64,000 bases of DNA from Anniella stebbinsi (GCA_029215795.1 JARDYH010000002.1:9293001-9357000), one strand, 5' to 3'. Shown: positions 23,506 to 34,539, counted from the stretch's first letter. Notes: generated by a model not told the origin, from the letters alone. A program made the numbers and translations.

Positions 23506-24379
23506 AAACTGCAGAATGCGTTAAAAAAAAAGATTAAACAAAAGCAGTTTACATTTTTCCCCCTTAAGAAGGCCTTCTGACCAAATAAACTGTTCTCCTA
23601 CTTTTCTGCTACCCTTCCCTCCCCCATGACTTTTATGTGGGCTACAGGTTTGCTTCTTTGAGCTATGAAACCGCCTCCAAAATGTTAAAGTTACTACCCT
23701 GATTGTATGGGATTTGGAGATCCCTTTTGGGGGCTTGAAGATTCTAATACAACTCCAGGATTAAAGAGGAACATGGAACGTTTTGCATCATTCTAGAGAA
23801 CAGAACAGCGCTTCTTTCTCATCTTTGTCCCATTTGATATTTCTCCCTCCATAGGATTGGTTTATTACTTCCATTCCCACAGATTGTGACTTAGAAATGC
23901 TCAGAAGAGCATCTCTAATCCTTCTTCTTTGTACTGGATCCAGCGAAATCAATGGAGACGTCAAGGAGGCAAGCTACACCACTCCGCCTGATCACTACAT
24001 CCATATTTTTTGTTAAAATAACACTACGAGGGAGTACAAAACAGCTCTGCTTTAAGGCATCTGTGATCACACATCTGAGGCAAATTATTAGCATTTTAAG
24101 GAGTAGATGATGCTTAGTGCTTTGTACTTGAAGGCTTCCAATGGTAACTGACAGTTTGCAGAACTCAGAGGTTTGTCCTTTCTCAGGCTTAAAGGAAATG
24201 CCCAATAAAAGGTACAAATGTGAGGGCCATTATTTAAGAGAAGCTTCAATATTGGGGAGACTAGACAGCATCCACCAAAAGATGAACAATTGAAAACAGA
24301 TGCACCTATTTTACATTAACTCAGGAAGCGAATCCTTGGAGCCATTTCACACATTTATCTATCGGTTGGTTTAAAGAAT
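23506..24379. other. Unassigned DNA
   Basis: It includes a 100-codon minus-strand open frame (23915-24217) with no recognisable domain and no clear splice context. No gene supported. Confidence 0.3.
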
Positions 24380-24835
24380 GTATAAAACCCACCTTCATCC
24401 AGAAATGGAGTTCAGGGTGGTATACATAAAACTCTGAAATCAATACAAAATATTAAAACAAATAAAACATCGACAACATTACACCGAAACTGAGAGGAAT
24501 AAAAACTATACAACCAGCCGAAAAGACAATAATTTTAAATGCCTTGGCAAATGAAAAGAGTTTTAACCTGGCACCAAAAGAGGTACAGTGTTGGCACCTG
24601 ACATACATATCTCAAGGGTGCCACCACAGATAAGGCTTTGTCTTTGTATATGCATAATGCACTTCTTTTATAGATGGAACATGGAGAAGGGCCTCATCTC
24701 ACTGTTTTAATGCAGGGGAAGGTTGGCATGGGAAAAGGTGCACTTTCCTACATTTGGGCTCCAAGCTGTTTAGGACTTTAAAGATTAGCACCAGCACTTT
24801 GACTTGGGCTCTGCAGCAAATAATCAGCAAACGCA
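24380..24835 (-). mobile_element. L2-type LINE 3' region
   Basis: A-rich text with 'ggagttcagggtggtataca' and 'aaataaaacat' is followed by 'gtttaggactttaaagatta', the reverse complement of the L2 'FKAL' coding segment. It is heavily decayed. L2-like text resumes after the H1 MITE at about 25250-25400 ('ttcaagggcagccccatat'). Confidence 0.6.
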
Positions 24836-25247
24836 GGCCATGTCTACACCTAAGGGTGTAGAGGGAGGGAGGGAGGGAGGGAGGGGGAGGATCACGGACT
24901 TACCTGCTTCCGTGATCCTCCCCTAGTGTCTAGATGGCAGCGCAACATCCCGGGAGGAAAGGGATGTAGCAGCTGCCATTTCTTTTAAAGGAAGAGGATC
25001 CCATCATGCAGCGAAAACAGTAAGGGAATCCCCCAAACTCCACACCCACCCACCCGCCGTCCTGGGGATGGCTGAATTACTGCCCTCCATAGGCCCGGAG
25101 CCACCCTGTGTATTTTCCAGTTTCCGTTCTCCCGGCGTTCTCCCAGAGTCATCCCTAGGTTGTCCCTGGGATCTCCTGTGCATCATGTGGACGCACAGGA
25201 ACAACCTAGGGATGACCCTGGGATAAATCTCTGGCGTAGACATGGCC
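24836..25247. mobile_element. Harbinger-like MITE, family H1, inside L2
   Basis: The ends GGCCATGTCTACACC and GGCGTAGACATGGCC are inverted copies. The flanks 'gca' and 'aca' share two of three bases. The interior carries the H1 phrases 'ccgtcctggggatggc' and 'gtgcatcatgtggacgcac'. L2-like text occurs on both sides, so the MITE is younger. Confidence 0.7.
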
Positions 25248-25399
25248 ACAGTTCTTCAGAACTTATGGCACATGGTTCTGTTTGGTAAACTGGGCAGAAT
25301 TCTGGCAGCTGTATTATGTACTAGTTAAGGCTTCTTCATTGTTTTCAAGGGCAGCCCCATATATAACACTTTAGGGTATCTAACTGGAAGTTACTAGAA

Positions 25400-27099
25400 C
25401 ATGAATTACCATGGCCAGGCTTTCACTATTCAGGGAAGGTTGCAGGTGGCAAACAAGCCAAAAAAAAAGGGGGGGGGTGTCAGCTGCATTCTATTGCATT
25501 AAGGAACCCTCTGCAAGCTGCAAAATTGCTCCTTTGGGAGAAGTGCATCTCCATCTAGACCTGAGAACCACCAACCCACACAACCCCCAAAACGCGAAAG
25601 AGCGGAGCCGATTTTACCTCCAGCTAAGGGTCAAAGATTGGAACAGTCCGAGGTTCAGCTTAGCAATTGCCGTGCGTTGTGTTACGCTACCACGATCCTT
25701 GCAATAGTGTCTTTACAATTTAGCTGATTCCAAACCATCTCAGCTGATCGCACAGTCTGAACTACCAAGCTAAAGTTTTAAACAGTCTAAACACTTATTG
25801 GCTGGGCATGATGCGATACACGCATGCAGCAAGTGCACACATGCAAAGATGATCCAGGGATGTCACAAGGAGCATGGTTGGGGAGTGGGACCCACAGTCT
25901 CAGTTCTGTTGGCCAACTTTGTCGTATATACATCCACAATCCCAAATTTCACCAAGACCATGATGTGCTACAATTTCCAGGTGATACATGCTGGTATTAT
26001 GCGCTCTTAGCTCTGCCATTTTCCAAGTTGCCTTGGATTATTGAGTGGTAAACACCCCTGGCCTTGCAGGACTTGGATTCCTGTCACACAAATGTGGGGT
26101 CCCTGATTGCTTTGTTTTCATTCCCACCACGAAAGGAATTTACATTTCAGTGACGGGCAAGAAGATGGCCATTGTATACAAAAACAAAGACAGATCAATG
26201 ATTCTGAATAAGGAAGAGCTGAAGACGCTAATCAGGCTCGGTTAAAGATGTGGCATTATGCCATCAACGGCAGCTTTTGCTCCTGGTTTGCAATCAGTTT
26301 GTAATCAGTTTGTACAATTTGTCAGGCGCACTGGGAATTTGGGGGTGAAAGGTGTTGAGTAAATGTCAGTCAGCGTTTGCTGTTAACCATTTGAAGTCAA
26401 CTGGCTACAGCTTTCTCAGGAAAAAGCACTCCATGTCCTCCAAGTGCCGTAATACTGAGTGCAGAAATAAAGGATCTGCAATCCTGGGGGCAGTCTTGAT
26501 GACGGTGCATTGGCACCATGAGCCCTCAAAACCCATGTTTGCACTCCCCACATGTGTCCCCACACCAAGGAGCAAGTGCAGGGTTTGCAGCCATGGGCAG
26601 GGAGGGAGAAGCCACTGCAGGAACCCCACTGCACCTCGGCAAGGCCCTTCCCAGTTCCCCCGCCCCTTAGCTCGTGCAGCTTTCCTCCTTTTCCCCACAC
26701 TGGAGGATGCTCAGAGGCATTCCAGTGGCCATTCGGCTCTCTGGCCTGCCCCCTCTTCCCTGTCCGGCCGATGGCGACCGATCAGGGGTCTCCATTGGCT
26801 GTGACATGCCGCCGCTGTGACTCTGGAGCACGGTGACAGATGGTAGATTGCATCGTCAACTTGCTCCACAGAAAAAAGTTGGGGTAAGTCCCTGATTTTT
26901 TTAAATTCAGAGCTTCAGGGGAAACCCCTGGGGTGGCTCTGCAATGGCTGCTGTTCTGTATAAATGACCTAGCAGCACTGCGGAGCCACTCGGGGGCTTT
27001 CCCCATGTATAGACAGCCCCCTGACAATAGGGCTGAATCAGCTAGTCACTGCCTTGTTCATGGAATTGTACAGGGCATCCAGACATTGCCATCACCACT
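25400..27099. other. Unassigned DNA, no gene recognised
   Basis: Several open frames of 66-150 codons occur (for example 26352-26804 plus, 26405-26700 minus). They overlap each other on opposite strands and carry no domain. A G homopolymer is near 25472. Unique sequence cannot be excluded as containing a small exon, but nothing here supports one. Confidence 0.35.
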
Positions 27100-27339
27100 T
27101 GGCAGCCTTCGTCTTCTGTATCTGGTCACTCTAGTACAGCTCCTGCAGTTTTAACTTTTGCGAGGAAAAGGGAATTTCACCAGGTGCTGCATGCATAACA
27201 GGCATACCCAGTCAAATTTTAAGACTTTGTTGATTTTAATGATGTATTAGTTTTATATGCTTTTAATTAGTTTATGTCTTTTATATTATTTGCACTGATG
27301 TTGTTCCCCACCTCGATCCAGAGGGAGAGGCGGGTGAGA

Positions 27340-27395
<56 letters not shown>

Positions 27396-27470
27396 TGATG
27401 ATACCTGCTGAAATTCCCTTTTCTATATAACTGTTAAGGATACAGGAGCCTTGCCCTCCTTTCCATATGA
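27100..27470 (+). mobile_element. Palindromic hAT-like MITE, copy 7 (half copy, interrupted)
   Basis: It begins at the central internal end ('tctggtcactctag', 27121-27134), so the whole left unit is missing. The right arm runs to about 27205 and resumes at about 27396-27470, ending 'tttccatatga' without the last ten bases. An L2-type 3' tail has inserted within the arm. The missing left half makes the 5' boundary informative: the copy starts almost exactly at the central junction. Confidence 0.8.
27207..27402 (+). mobile_element. L2-type LINE 3' tail with (AAT)n, inserted in a MITE
   Basis: 'cccagtcaaattttaagac' leads through 'cccacctcgatccagaggga' to a run of about 17 AAT units (27340-27392) and GAT units. 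Both flanks are arms of MITE copy 7. It shows that the LINE was still moving after that MITE had inserted. Confidence 0.8.
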
Positions 27471-28157
27471 TGTGGGGCAAATTTTGTAATTGGCTCACTG
27501 GTTGAACTTTGCTCTTTTCTAATGTTCACCTCACCTATTTTAACGAGCCTGGACCAGCATTTTGTGAGTTTGCTATTCAATTCAGAATTGATGATGAGCT
27601 TTTGAGCATGCGCAGCGTGTATTTACACAATGCTATTTCTGCACATGTGTGAGTTGGTTGGTTGGTTAAACCCTTGCATGATCTGGTGCAGCAATAGCTG
27701 CTTCCCTTGTCATTGTGATCACAGCTCTGGCTCCACAAAGAGGAGGAGGAGGAGGAGGAAGAGGAGGACTCTGTGGGTCCATCATCTTCTCTCCTCCATA
27801 TATTGCAATCGGCAATGGTGAGTAAACATCACATCACATAGGCAGGGCATATGAAAACAACCAATCAGGAAGGGGGTACATAAGATGATGGCACATGACG
27901 ACATGACACACTGCGCATTTCCAAACTACCGCTCCCAATGAGTACTTTGATGTGCCAAAGCTTGTTTACATGGAACTAGAGTTTCTTTTCAGAAAGACGT
28001 CTCATCCGAGCTTACATGGGTAAGTCTGTTATTATCTGAGTAAATAATGAATTCACTCGGGGTACGTTTGCCCCTGGCTAGATATTATGGGAGTAGATGG
28101 ACTGGATATCATGGGAGTAGGAGATCACAGAGGGAGAGCACCAAGGGTGCCATTTTG
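27471..28157. other. Unassigned DNA
   Basis: A purine run of GGA/GAA triplets lies at 27739-27768. No gene recognised. Confidence 0.3.
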
Positions 28158-28475
28158 GGAAGGGGGACCAGAGATCAGTGGTAGAACATATCTTTCATGT
28201 AGGATGCAAGTTGGGAACACTGTGGCCCTCCAGGTATTCTTGGACACCTACGTCTACCAGCCCAGCCAGTATGACCAATGGACAGGAAAAATGGAAGTTG
28301 TGGTACAACAACATCTGAAGGGCCACAGGTTCCCCAAATATAATGTTCATAGTCCCAGGTTCATTTCCTGGAATCTGCTGTGAAAATGATCTCAAGTACT
28401 AGGACTGGGGAAGATCCTCTACAGGAGACCTTTGACAGCTGCTGGAAGTTGGAGTAGAAAATACTGAGCTAGAGG
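28158..28475 (+). mobile_element. tRNA-derived SINE split by a small MITE
   Basis: The head 'atcagtggtagaacatatct' (A-box region) and the downstream 'gtcccaggttcatttcctgg' (B-box region) are the two parts of a reptile tRNA-SINE. The tail includes 'gagacctttgacagctgc'. About 135 bp of foreign DNA lies between the boxes. Pol III activity is unlikely because the boxes are now far apart. Confidence 0.8.
28207..28342. mobile_element. Small MITE with GGGAAC...GTTCCCC ends
   Basis: The left arm 'tgggaacactgtggccctcc' and the right arm 'gagggccacaggttcccc'-like sequence form an inverted repeat around 'catctg'/'cagcccagccag'. The same family appears in half copies near 40450-40525 and 51070-51655. 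It lies between the A and B boxes of the SINE. Confidence 0.7.
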
Positions 28476-28483
28476 GACAAATA

Positions 28484-28750
28484 AGAACATAAGAAGAGCC
28501 ATGCTGGATCAGACTAAGGGTCCATCTAGTCCAGCACTCTGTTCACACAGTGGCCAACCAGCTGTCAACCAGGGAACCACAAGCAGGACATGGTGCACCA
28601 TCACCCTCCCACCCATGTTCCCCAGCAACTGGTGCATATAGGCTTACTGCCTCAGATACTGGAGGTAACACATAGCTATCAGAACTAGTTGCCACTAGTT
28701 TGATTCCCCCTATAAGACAGCTTCGTATGCTCATTTGGGAGAGTGAGTAC
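28484..28750 (-). mobile_element. CR1-superfamily LINE 3' fragment (ACATAAGAA family)
   Basis: It starts with 'agaacataagaagagccatg' and follows the family order through 'gttcacacagtggccaacca' to 'cagatactggaggtaacac'. Only 3' UTR and the last codons of the reverse-transcriptase frame are present. Confidence 0.85.
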
Positions 28751-28834
28751 ACACACACTTTTCAGATGGTGTGTAAATAAGAGAATATTTACAAGGATCT
28801 CCTAGTAGTCTGAGTTAACTGGGGAAGCCCAGGT

Positions 28835-29600
28835 GGCCGCAGTGTCTAGGAGTGCATTCTATCAGCTTAGGCTGGTATGCCAGCTGCAGCCGTATCTGGA
28901 GAGGATGGACCTGGCCTCAGGTATCCACACACCAGTCATGTCCAGACTAGACTACTGTAATGTGCTGTACATGGGGCTGCCTTTGACGACAGTTCGGAAA
29001 CTTGAACTGGTGCAGAATGCGGCCGCCCAAGTACTGGTAGCGGCGAGGCAATTTAATAATGTAATGCCTATATTGCGCCAGCCGCACTGGTTACTGTGCC
29101 CAATTCAAAGTGCTGTTTTTGACCTTTAAAGCCCTAAATGGTTTGGGACCTAGTTACTTGAAGGATTGCCTTCACCCATATCAGCCTGCCTGCACTTTAA
29201 GAACAGAAAGAGAGGCCCTTCTCATTTGCTCAACTACGAGAGCAATTGGGTGGGTGTCCACACTGGAAAGGGCCTTCTCTGCGGTGGCCCCAAAGCTCTG
29301 GAACAAACTTCCATCAGAGGTCCACCATGCACCATCCTTGCAGGCTTTCAAGAAGGCATTAAAAACATTTTATTTTACCATGGCCTTCCCATTATGTATA
29401 CTATTATCGCTGCTTTTGTTGTTCCTGCTGGTTTTATTCTCTTAATTGCTATTTTATGGTGAACATGTTTTTATTGCTTTTAATATTGTATTTTATTGTT
29501 GTAAGCTGCTTTCTGAGGGCCTCTGCCCTGAGAGGTGGCCAAGATTTTTTTAAAATAAATACATACATAAATACATACATAGATACATAAATACTTAATA
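28835..29600 (+). mobile_element. L2-type LINE, C-terminal reverse transcriptase and 3' UTR
   Basis: 28900-29060 encodes TPVMSRLDYCNVLYMGLPL followed by KLELVQNAAAQVL. After a frameshift near 29105, 29110-29375 encodes LTFKALNGLGPSYLKDCLHP and then ERAFSAVAPKLWNKLPSEVH. These are the last segments of an L2-type ORF2. The copy then enters a 3' UTR and ends in an ATACATA-rich tail. It is 5'-truncated with at least one frameshift, so inactive, but it is the best-preserved L2 piece in the window. Confidence 0.9.
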
Positions 29601-29642
29601 ATCTGGCCAGATTACTGGTTCTACCCATTCCATGGTACATAG

Positions 29643-29817
29643 TAGGGCTGTGCAGCCCCTCAAACCGGATTTGGATCTGGATCTGGGTGATCCAGATCAG
29701 GCCGATCTGTTCTGGTCCCATCTGGACCTCCCCCGACACAGTTCGGAACTGGAACCGGGAGGTCCAGATCGGCCAGATCCGCTCTGGATTCGGGATCCAG
29801 ATCTGTGCACAGCCCTA
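29643..29817. mobile_element. Short hAT-like MITE, 175 bp
   Basis: The ends TAGGGCTGTGCA and TGCACAGCCCTA are perfect inverted copies. The 8-bp flanks 'gtacatag' and 'gtacagag' match at 7 of 8 bases. The interior is rich in 'ccagatc'/'gatctgg' words. Same terminal type as the long GC-rich element at 60.5 kb. Confidence 0.88.
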
Positions 29818-29829
29818 GTACAGAGGTCA

Positions 29830-30212
29830 ATTTTGAAGTGAAGGCACTCATTTCAGTTGCCCTTTTCTGCGCCTTTCCAGCTCTATAATATCCTTTTGAG
29901 ATACGGCGACCTGAACTGTACACAGTATTCCAAGTGTGGGCCATTGCACACCAAGGCATTATGATACTGACAATTTTGTGTTTGATTCCTTTCCCAATGA
30001 TCCCCAAGATGGAATTTGCTGTTTTCACTGTAGATGCATACTGGAGTGAGTTGTCATTTTCAGCGAATTAACCACCACAACCACAAATTCCCTTTCCTGG
30101 TCAGTCAGTGTCAATTGCAATCCCGTCTGTGAATAAGTGAAGTTAGAATTTATTCTTGATAAACTCATGCTGCCTCTATAAGATTTTTAAAAATCAATCA
30201 ATCAATCAATGC
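29830..30212. mobile_element. CR1-superfamily LINE remnant
   Basis: Text such as 'tttcagttgcccttttctgc' and 'gtacacagtattccaagtgt' corresponds, in reverse, to CR1-type reverse-transcriptase coding DNA ('...YWEYCVQF...'-like region), but it is much decayed. The minus-strand frame through 29660-30028 is only a partial remnant. Confidence 0.55.
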
Positions 30213-30704
30213 ATCATAGAATCTTAGAATGGTAGAGGTGGAAGGGGCCTATAAGTCCATTGAGTCCAACCCCCTGCTTAATGCAGGAATCCATCTTAAA
30301 ACACCACTGACAGATGGTTGTCCAGCTGCCTCTTGAATGCCTCTAGTGTGGGAGAGCTTGGTCATTGGTTCCAATGTCACACTGCTCTAACAGTCAGGAG
30401 GTTTTTCCTGATGTCCAGCCATAATCTGGCTTCCTGTAACTTGAGCCCATTATTCTGCGTCCTGCATTCTGGGTTGATCGAGAAGAGATCCTGGACCTCT
30501 ACTGTGTGACAACCTTTCAAGTATTTGAAGAGTGGTCTCATGTCTCCCCTCAGTCTTCTCTTCTCCAGGCTAGACACACTCCGTTCTTTCAGTCTCTCCT
30601 CATTGGGCTTTGTTTCCAGACCCCTGATCATTCTCGTTGCCCTTCTCTGAACCCCCTTCAGCTTGTCTGCATCCTTCTTGAAGTGGGGTGCCCAGAACTG
30701 GACC
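30213..30704 (-). mobile_element. CR1 LINE 3' end with reverse-transcriptase C-terminus
   Basis: It starts with 'atcatagaatcttagaatgg'. On the minus strand, 30377-30631 encodes RGLETKPNEERLKERSVSSL and then MRPLFKYLKGCHTVEVQDLF, the C-terminal end of CR1 ORF2. It ends near 'tgcccagaactggac'. 5'-truncated. Confidence 0.92.
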
Positions 30705-31001
30705 TACTTGTCAAAATAGAGAGATTTGAAGAGGGAGGAAGAGAAGGGGGAGAAGAAGAAGAAGGGAATGAGAAGTGCAGAAAACACACAGGAAAATCTG
30801 GCTAGTACCAATGATTTACTGTCACTTATTTCACACACCTTGTAATGGCTCTGTCTCTCAGCCCTAAGATTGCTTCTCCAAAACTGTAAGGAATTAAATA
30901 TTGGACAACAGTTCATACTCAAAATTTTAGAACACTCGCTTCTTTTCATTCGTCTTCAGGTGAGATTTCTTTTAAAAATTGCAGGTCTGCTTCCACACTT
31001 G
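30705..31001. other. Unassigned DNA
   Basis: A purine-rich stretch at 30730-30770 ('gaagagggaggaagagaagg') is the only structure seen. Confidence 0.3.
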
Positions 31002-31224
31002 GGCCAGATCTACACCACGCAGGATATAGCGGTATGAAAGTGGTATATAAGAGGCAGGAGCCACACTACTGCTTCATAGTGGTGTTTAAGTGCACTGACC
31101 ACTGTTGGGGCCCATTGACACATACTATAGACCACTATATCCTGCCTGGTGTGGCTCCTGCCTTTCATATACCGCTTTCAGACCGCTTTCATGCAGCTAT
31201 ATCCTGCTTGGTGTAGATCTGGCC
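31002..31224. mobile_element. Palindromic Harbinger-like MITE, family H2
   Basis: The ends GGCCAGATCTACACCACGC and GCTTGGTGTAGATCTGGCC are inverted copies, and 'tatataa(a/g)aggcaggagcc' occurs in both arms. Other copies are at 40.6, 45.0, 46.8, 49.1 and 54.5 kb, all sharing 'tggggcccattgacac'. The flanks show no clear duplication here. Confidence 0.75.
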
Positions 31225-31584
31225 TAGGTGTTCAGTGTGGGGTCACCGTATTTCTTTCATGCACATTCTATGCAGGGTCCACAAGTCGTCGTCATACATT
31301 TGTAATCCTCCCATATTTTCCCAGCGCTTCCCTCTCAGTTTTGGGAGGAAAGATGGAAGGATGGCGAATGTTGACAGATGTAGATGCCTTTAAAGGTAAT
31401 CTATTTTTTTTCTTTTGTTTTTTGAAGGTGTGGTTTTGACATGAGTAATGACGTATTGGGGGAGGTGAACCTATCACAGCTCAGTGCATATCCACTAACA
31501 CGTTTGTGGCTGGCATCATTTTATAATCCCTGCCATTTTTTAAAAAAACTGCTTTTTAATTATTGCTGAAATGATTTATATATA

Positions 31585-31787
31585 GGCCCTGTTCAGACGA
31601 CACACTAAGCCATGGTGGTTAAGCATTTTGAGGTAAACATTACGGCTTAGCGTGCTGTGTGAACCATGACTTAGCATGTCCCGTGAACCATTCCTAAGCA
31701 TGGTGGCTACATAGCCATGGTTTAAACACACTCACTAACCATTTGCTGTAAAAGGGTTGGCAGCCTAACCTGTTGTCTGAACAGGCC
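31585..31787. mobile_element. MITE, family H3
   Basis: The ends GGCCCTGTTCAGACGACAC and TGTTGTCTGAACAGGCC form an inverted repeat. Repeated internal words of the form 'ttagcatg'/'catggtt' make it foldable. The same family is at 51.3 and 55.1 kb. The TIR core TTCAGACRACAC is shared with family H4. No clear target duplication was found. Confidence 0.75.
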
Positions 31788-32220
31788 TTGCGCAAAATCC
31801 TGCATCATATATAGCATTACAGATACAGTGTTATGTCGCTTTTTTAGTCATCTCCATTTTAGCAATGTGTCTTTTTCTATTTAAACACTTCCAACCCAAA
31901 GCAAACTTCCCCGATCCCTGAGTTTTAGACACAATGTGATAATCCTTCTATTTTGTCATATCTTTTTGCTTTTAAGTTGTAGATCTGAAATTGTAATTGT
32001 AGAAGGTTTATATTTGGTTTCTCTTTCTGTAATGCCATCCCTCTTCTTGATGTTAGTTGTGATCATTGGTTGTATCTCATATTTCTGTTGATTTTGATTT
32101 TTCTGATGATGATGATGATGATTACCTTTTTTAACACAAGGAAGATTTGCAAATAAATAATAAATAAGTGAAATAGGCTAAAAATAAATATGTGTGCCCT
32201 TAGCCCTTGACCCCATCAGC
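31788..32220. other. Unassigned AT-rich DNA
   Basis: Contains a GAT triplet run (32107-32124) and an AAATAA run (32150-32165), which may be the tail of an old LINE. No gene. Confidence 0.3.
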
Positions 32221-32502
32221 TAGGGTGACCAGATACAGAAAAGGGAACTTCAGCCAGTGTCATTTGTATGCAATTAGTTCCTGGTGAAATTCCCTCTTCA
32301 TCACAACAGTTAAAGTTGCAGGGGCCCTGCTTTCTTTTGTTTCTGGTCACTCTAGTATAGTGCCTGCACCTTTAACTGTTGTGATGGAGAGGGAATTTCA
32401 CCAGGAACTAATTGCATACAAATGACACTGGTTGAAATTCCCTTTTCTCTACAACTGTTAAAGTTACAGGAGCCCTGACCTGGATTTTATCTGGTCAGCC
32501 TA
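32221..32502 (+). mobile_element. Palindromic hAT-like MITE, copy 8 (internal deletion)
   Basis: 282 bp with perfect 8-bp flanks 'ccatcagc' (32213-32220 and 32503-32510). The left arm lacks about 35 bp just inside the end: after 'gaccagata' it jumps directly to 'cagaaaagggaacttcagcc'. The right end is of the 'gattttatctggtcagcc' subtype. The intact duplication shows that it transposed, with the deletion either before or after insertion. Confidence 0.92.
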
Positions 32503-32594
32503 CCATCAGCTAAATGTTGCCCTTACCAACTAAAATTGGCCTCCACACTTAATCAAATAAAACTTTAGTTACTTTGCCTATTAGTTTGACAGAT

Positions 32595-32700
32595 TAACAG
32601 GACCATCCTATGCATGTCTACTCAGAAGTAAGCCCAATTGTGTTTCCTCATGGGAGATATGCCTAGGTACATCTATACAGGATTGCAGCCTTAAACTTGC
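32595..32700. repeat. Short squamate-type interspersed repeat
   Basis: 'cctatgcatgtctactcaga' followed by 'agtaagccca' is the reverse complement of the repeat unit found in tandem at 37.2-37.5 kb. It is a known kind of short repeat in lizard and snake DNA, recalled from general knowledge. Confidence 0.6.
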
Positions 32701-32747
32701 AGTCCTACTAACACTGCTCTTGAAAGATGCAAAAAATATAATTTGGT

Positions 32748-33245
32748 CTCATAAGAACGTAAGAAGAGCCCTGCAGGATCAGACCAAGGATCCGTCTAGT
32801 TCAGCATTCTGTTCACACAGTGGCCAACCAGCTGCCTACAGCAAACCCACAAGCAGGGCATGAGTTCAACAGTAGGCTGACCATATGAAAAGGAGGACAG
32901 GGCTCATGTAACTTTAACAGTTGCAGAGAAAAGGGAATTCCAGCCGGTGTCATTTGTATGCAATTAGTTTCTGGTGAAATCCCATCTTCATCACTACAAT
33001 TAAAGTTGTAGGCACTATACCAGGTACCAGATACACAAGAGGGCAGGGCCCCTGCAGCTTTAACTGTTGTATTGAAGAGGGAATTTCACCAGGTACGAAT
33101 TGCATACAAATGATGCTGGCTGAAATTCCCTTTTCTCTACAACTGTTAAAGTTACATGAGCCCTGTCCTCCTTTTCATATGGTCAGCCTATTCAACAGCA
33201 CCCTCCTGTAGTCATCTGCGATAAGAGCTTCAAGAGGCATAGAAC
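32748..33245 (-). mobile_element. CR1-superfamily LINE 3' fragment, interrupted
   Basis: It starts 'taagaacgtaagaagagccc' and continues to 'gggcatgagttcaacag', where MITE copy 9 has inserted. The LINE resumes with 'caccctcctgtagtcatctg' after the MITE. Without the MITE and one copy of its duplication, the LINE text is continuous. Confidence 0.85.
32873..33190 (-). mobile_element. Palindromic hAT-like MITE, copy 9
   Basis: 318 bp with a perfect 8-bp duplication 'ttcaacag' (32865-32872 and 33191-33198). Both ends are of the 'catatgaaaaggaggacagg' subtype. The internal end is in minus orientation ('caggtaccagatacacaag'). It sits inside a CR1-type copy. Confidence 0.93.
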
Positions 33246-33254
33246 CAAGACAAT

Positions 33255-33451
33255 GGCTGAATTCGGACGACACATTAAGCAACTGGGGTGGGGGAAACAA
33301 TCGTCAGTTGTATTGACTATCATGTCATCCGAATGCTGCCATTGTCAACTCAGCCCTGATCCTAATCCACACCACAGTTGATTATTTATTACCATGTTGT
33401 GTGGGTTGATTATTACCCCACCATTGACTATCGTGTCGTCCGAATCGAGCC
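33255..33451. mobile_element. MITE, family H4
   Basis: The ends GGCTGAATTCGGACGACAC and GTGTCGTCCGAATCGAGCC are inverted copies, flanked by 'aat' on both sides. Internal 'aacaatcgtcagttg' and 'ccattgactatcgtg' words recur in the longer relatives at 43.9 and 56.8 kb. Confidence 0.78.
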
Positions 33452-34539
33452 AATGTGAGTGCAGCCCTGTAAATGTTTGCACAGATAGTGGATAATGGAA
33501 GATTTAGACATTTCAATAAAATGCCAATGGAAGATTCATGAATGGCTCATGACTTGGGGTTTTGTTTTGTTTTTGCATTTTCTGTGTAACATGAACAGCA
33601 GAAAATCTGCCATTTTCTCCCTTGAGAACTTTGTCCAGGAGCTCCATATATGTATGGAGCGCCTGCATCTCAGCCCAGAGAAGCTCACACGTTCAAAACA
33701 TCCCAATGTGTGAAGCTCTGCTTTCAAATCCAATCCTTTCACTTCTAGCAAGTAGAAAAAAACACAGCATAACAAGGAGAAAGTAGAATCAAAACCTCCC
33801 CCCCCCACTACATTTATGTTTATTCCCTCCAGCGTTTCGTAGATTTAAATAGGGACACCTTTCCAATAATAATTACGTTGCTTGAGTTCCCAGCCCCTCC
33901 ATGCAGCACACACATACACACATTGTTGGAGGCTCTTAGCATGAATTTCATGATGATTACTTTTGGACAGTGTGAAGTAATGGAACGGGTTCCTCCGAGC
34001 AAACGCAGACTATATTCTGAACAGGTTTATTCAATTATAAATTCATTTCCACCTAGTTACTCTGAGGATTGCAGCTAAGCTTAGAGGGAACAAGGAAATG
34101 GGGGGGGGGGGTCAGTTGACATTCAGCATCCCTGCTAATAAAAAAGTCCTGGAGGTACATCCCTGTGAGTCTTGGCTCCACTACACCACTAAACATGCCA
34201 TTGTGTGGTGGTTAGCAGCCTAGCTGCTGTGTTTGAACCAGTTGAAGCTTCTCAAAACTTTTCAAGGGTAGCTCTAATGAACTGGACCTCAGTTTCATTC
34301 CAGAGAAATTCTGAAAAAGCAGGTGTTCTGGAATCCAGTGAATCTTCAATACAGTAGGAAACCAACGCTGTCCCATGGCTTCCTGTTATCTAAGAATCCA
34401 TACCAACTGGACAGGCCATTGCTAAGGGTATGTCCCCCTGATCTGCCCCAATGGAGTCCAAATCATGAGTATACATCATCTAATAATAATAATATAATGT
34501 TGTTAACTGGCCTATTGGTATGTGTTATGCTGATATAGG
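33452..34539. other. Unassigned DNA
   Basis: Short open frames (72 and 66 codons) without motifs, and homopolymers near 33800 and 34100. No gene supported. Confidence 0.3.

Noticed and set aside
25400..26836. Open frames including one of 150 codons (26352-26804)
   Set aside because: Frames on opposite strands overlap, and no domain, splice-site pair or biased codon use was visible. Left as unassigned.
27340..27402. Poly-isoleucine minus-strand frame
   Set aside because: It is the translation of the AAT run in an L2 tail.
11781..33190. CRISPR-like regular repeats
   Set aside because: The repeated units are 300 bp inverted-repeat elements at irregular spacing with target duplications, in vertebrate-type DNA.
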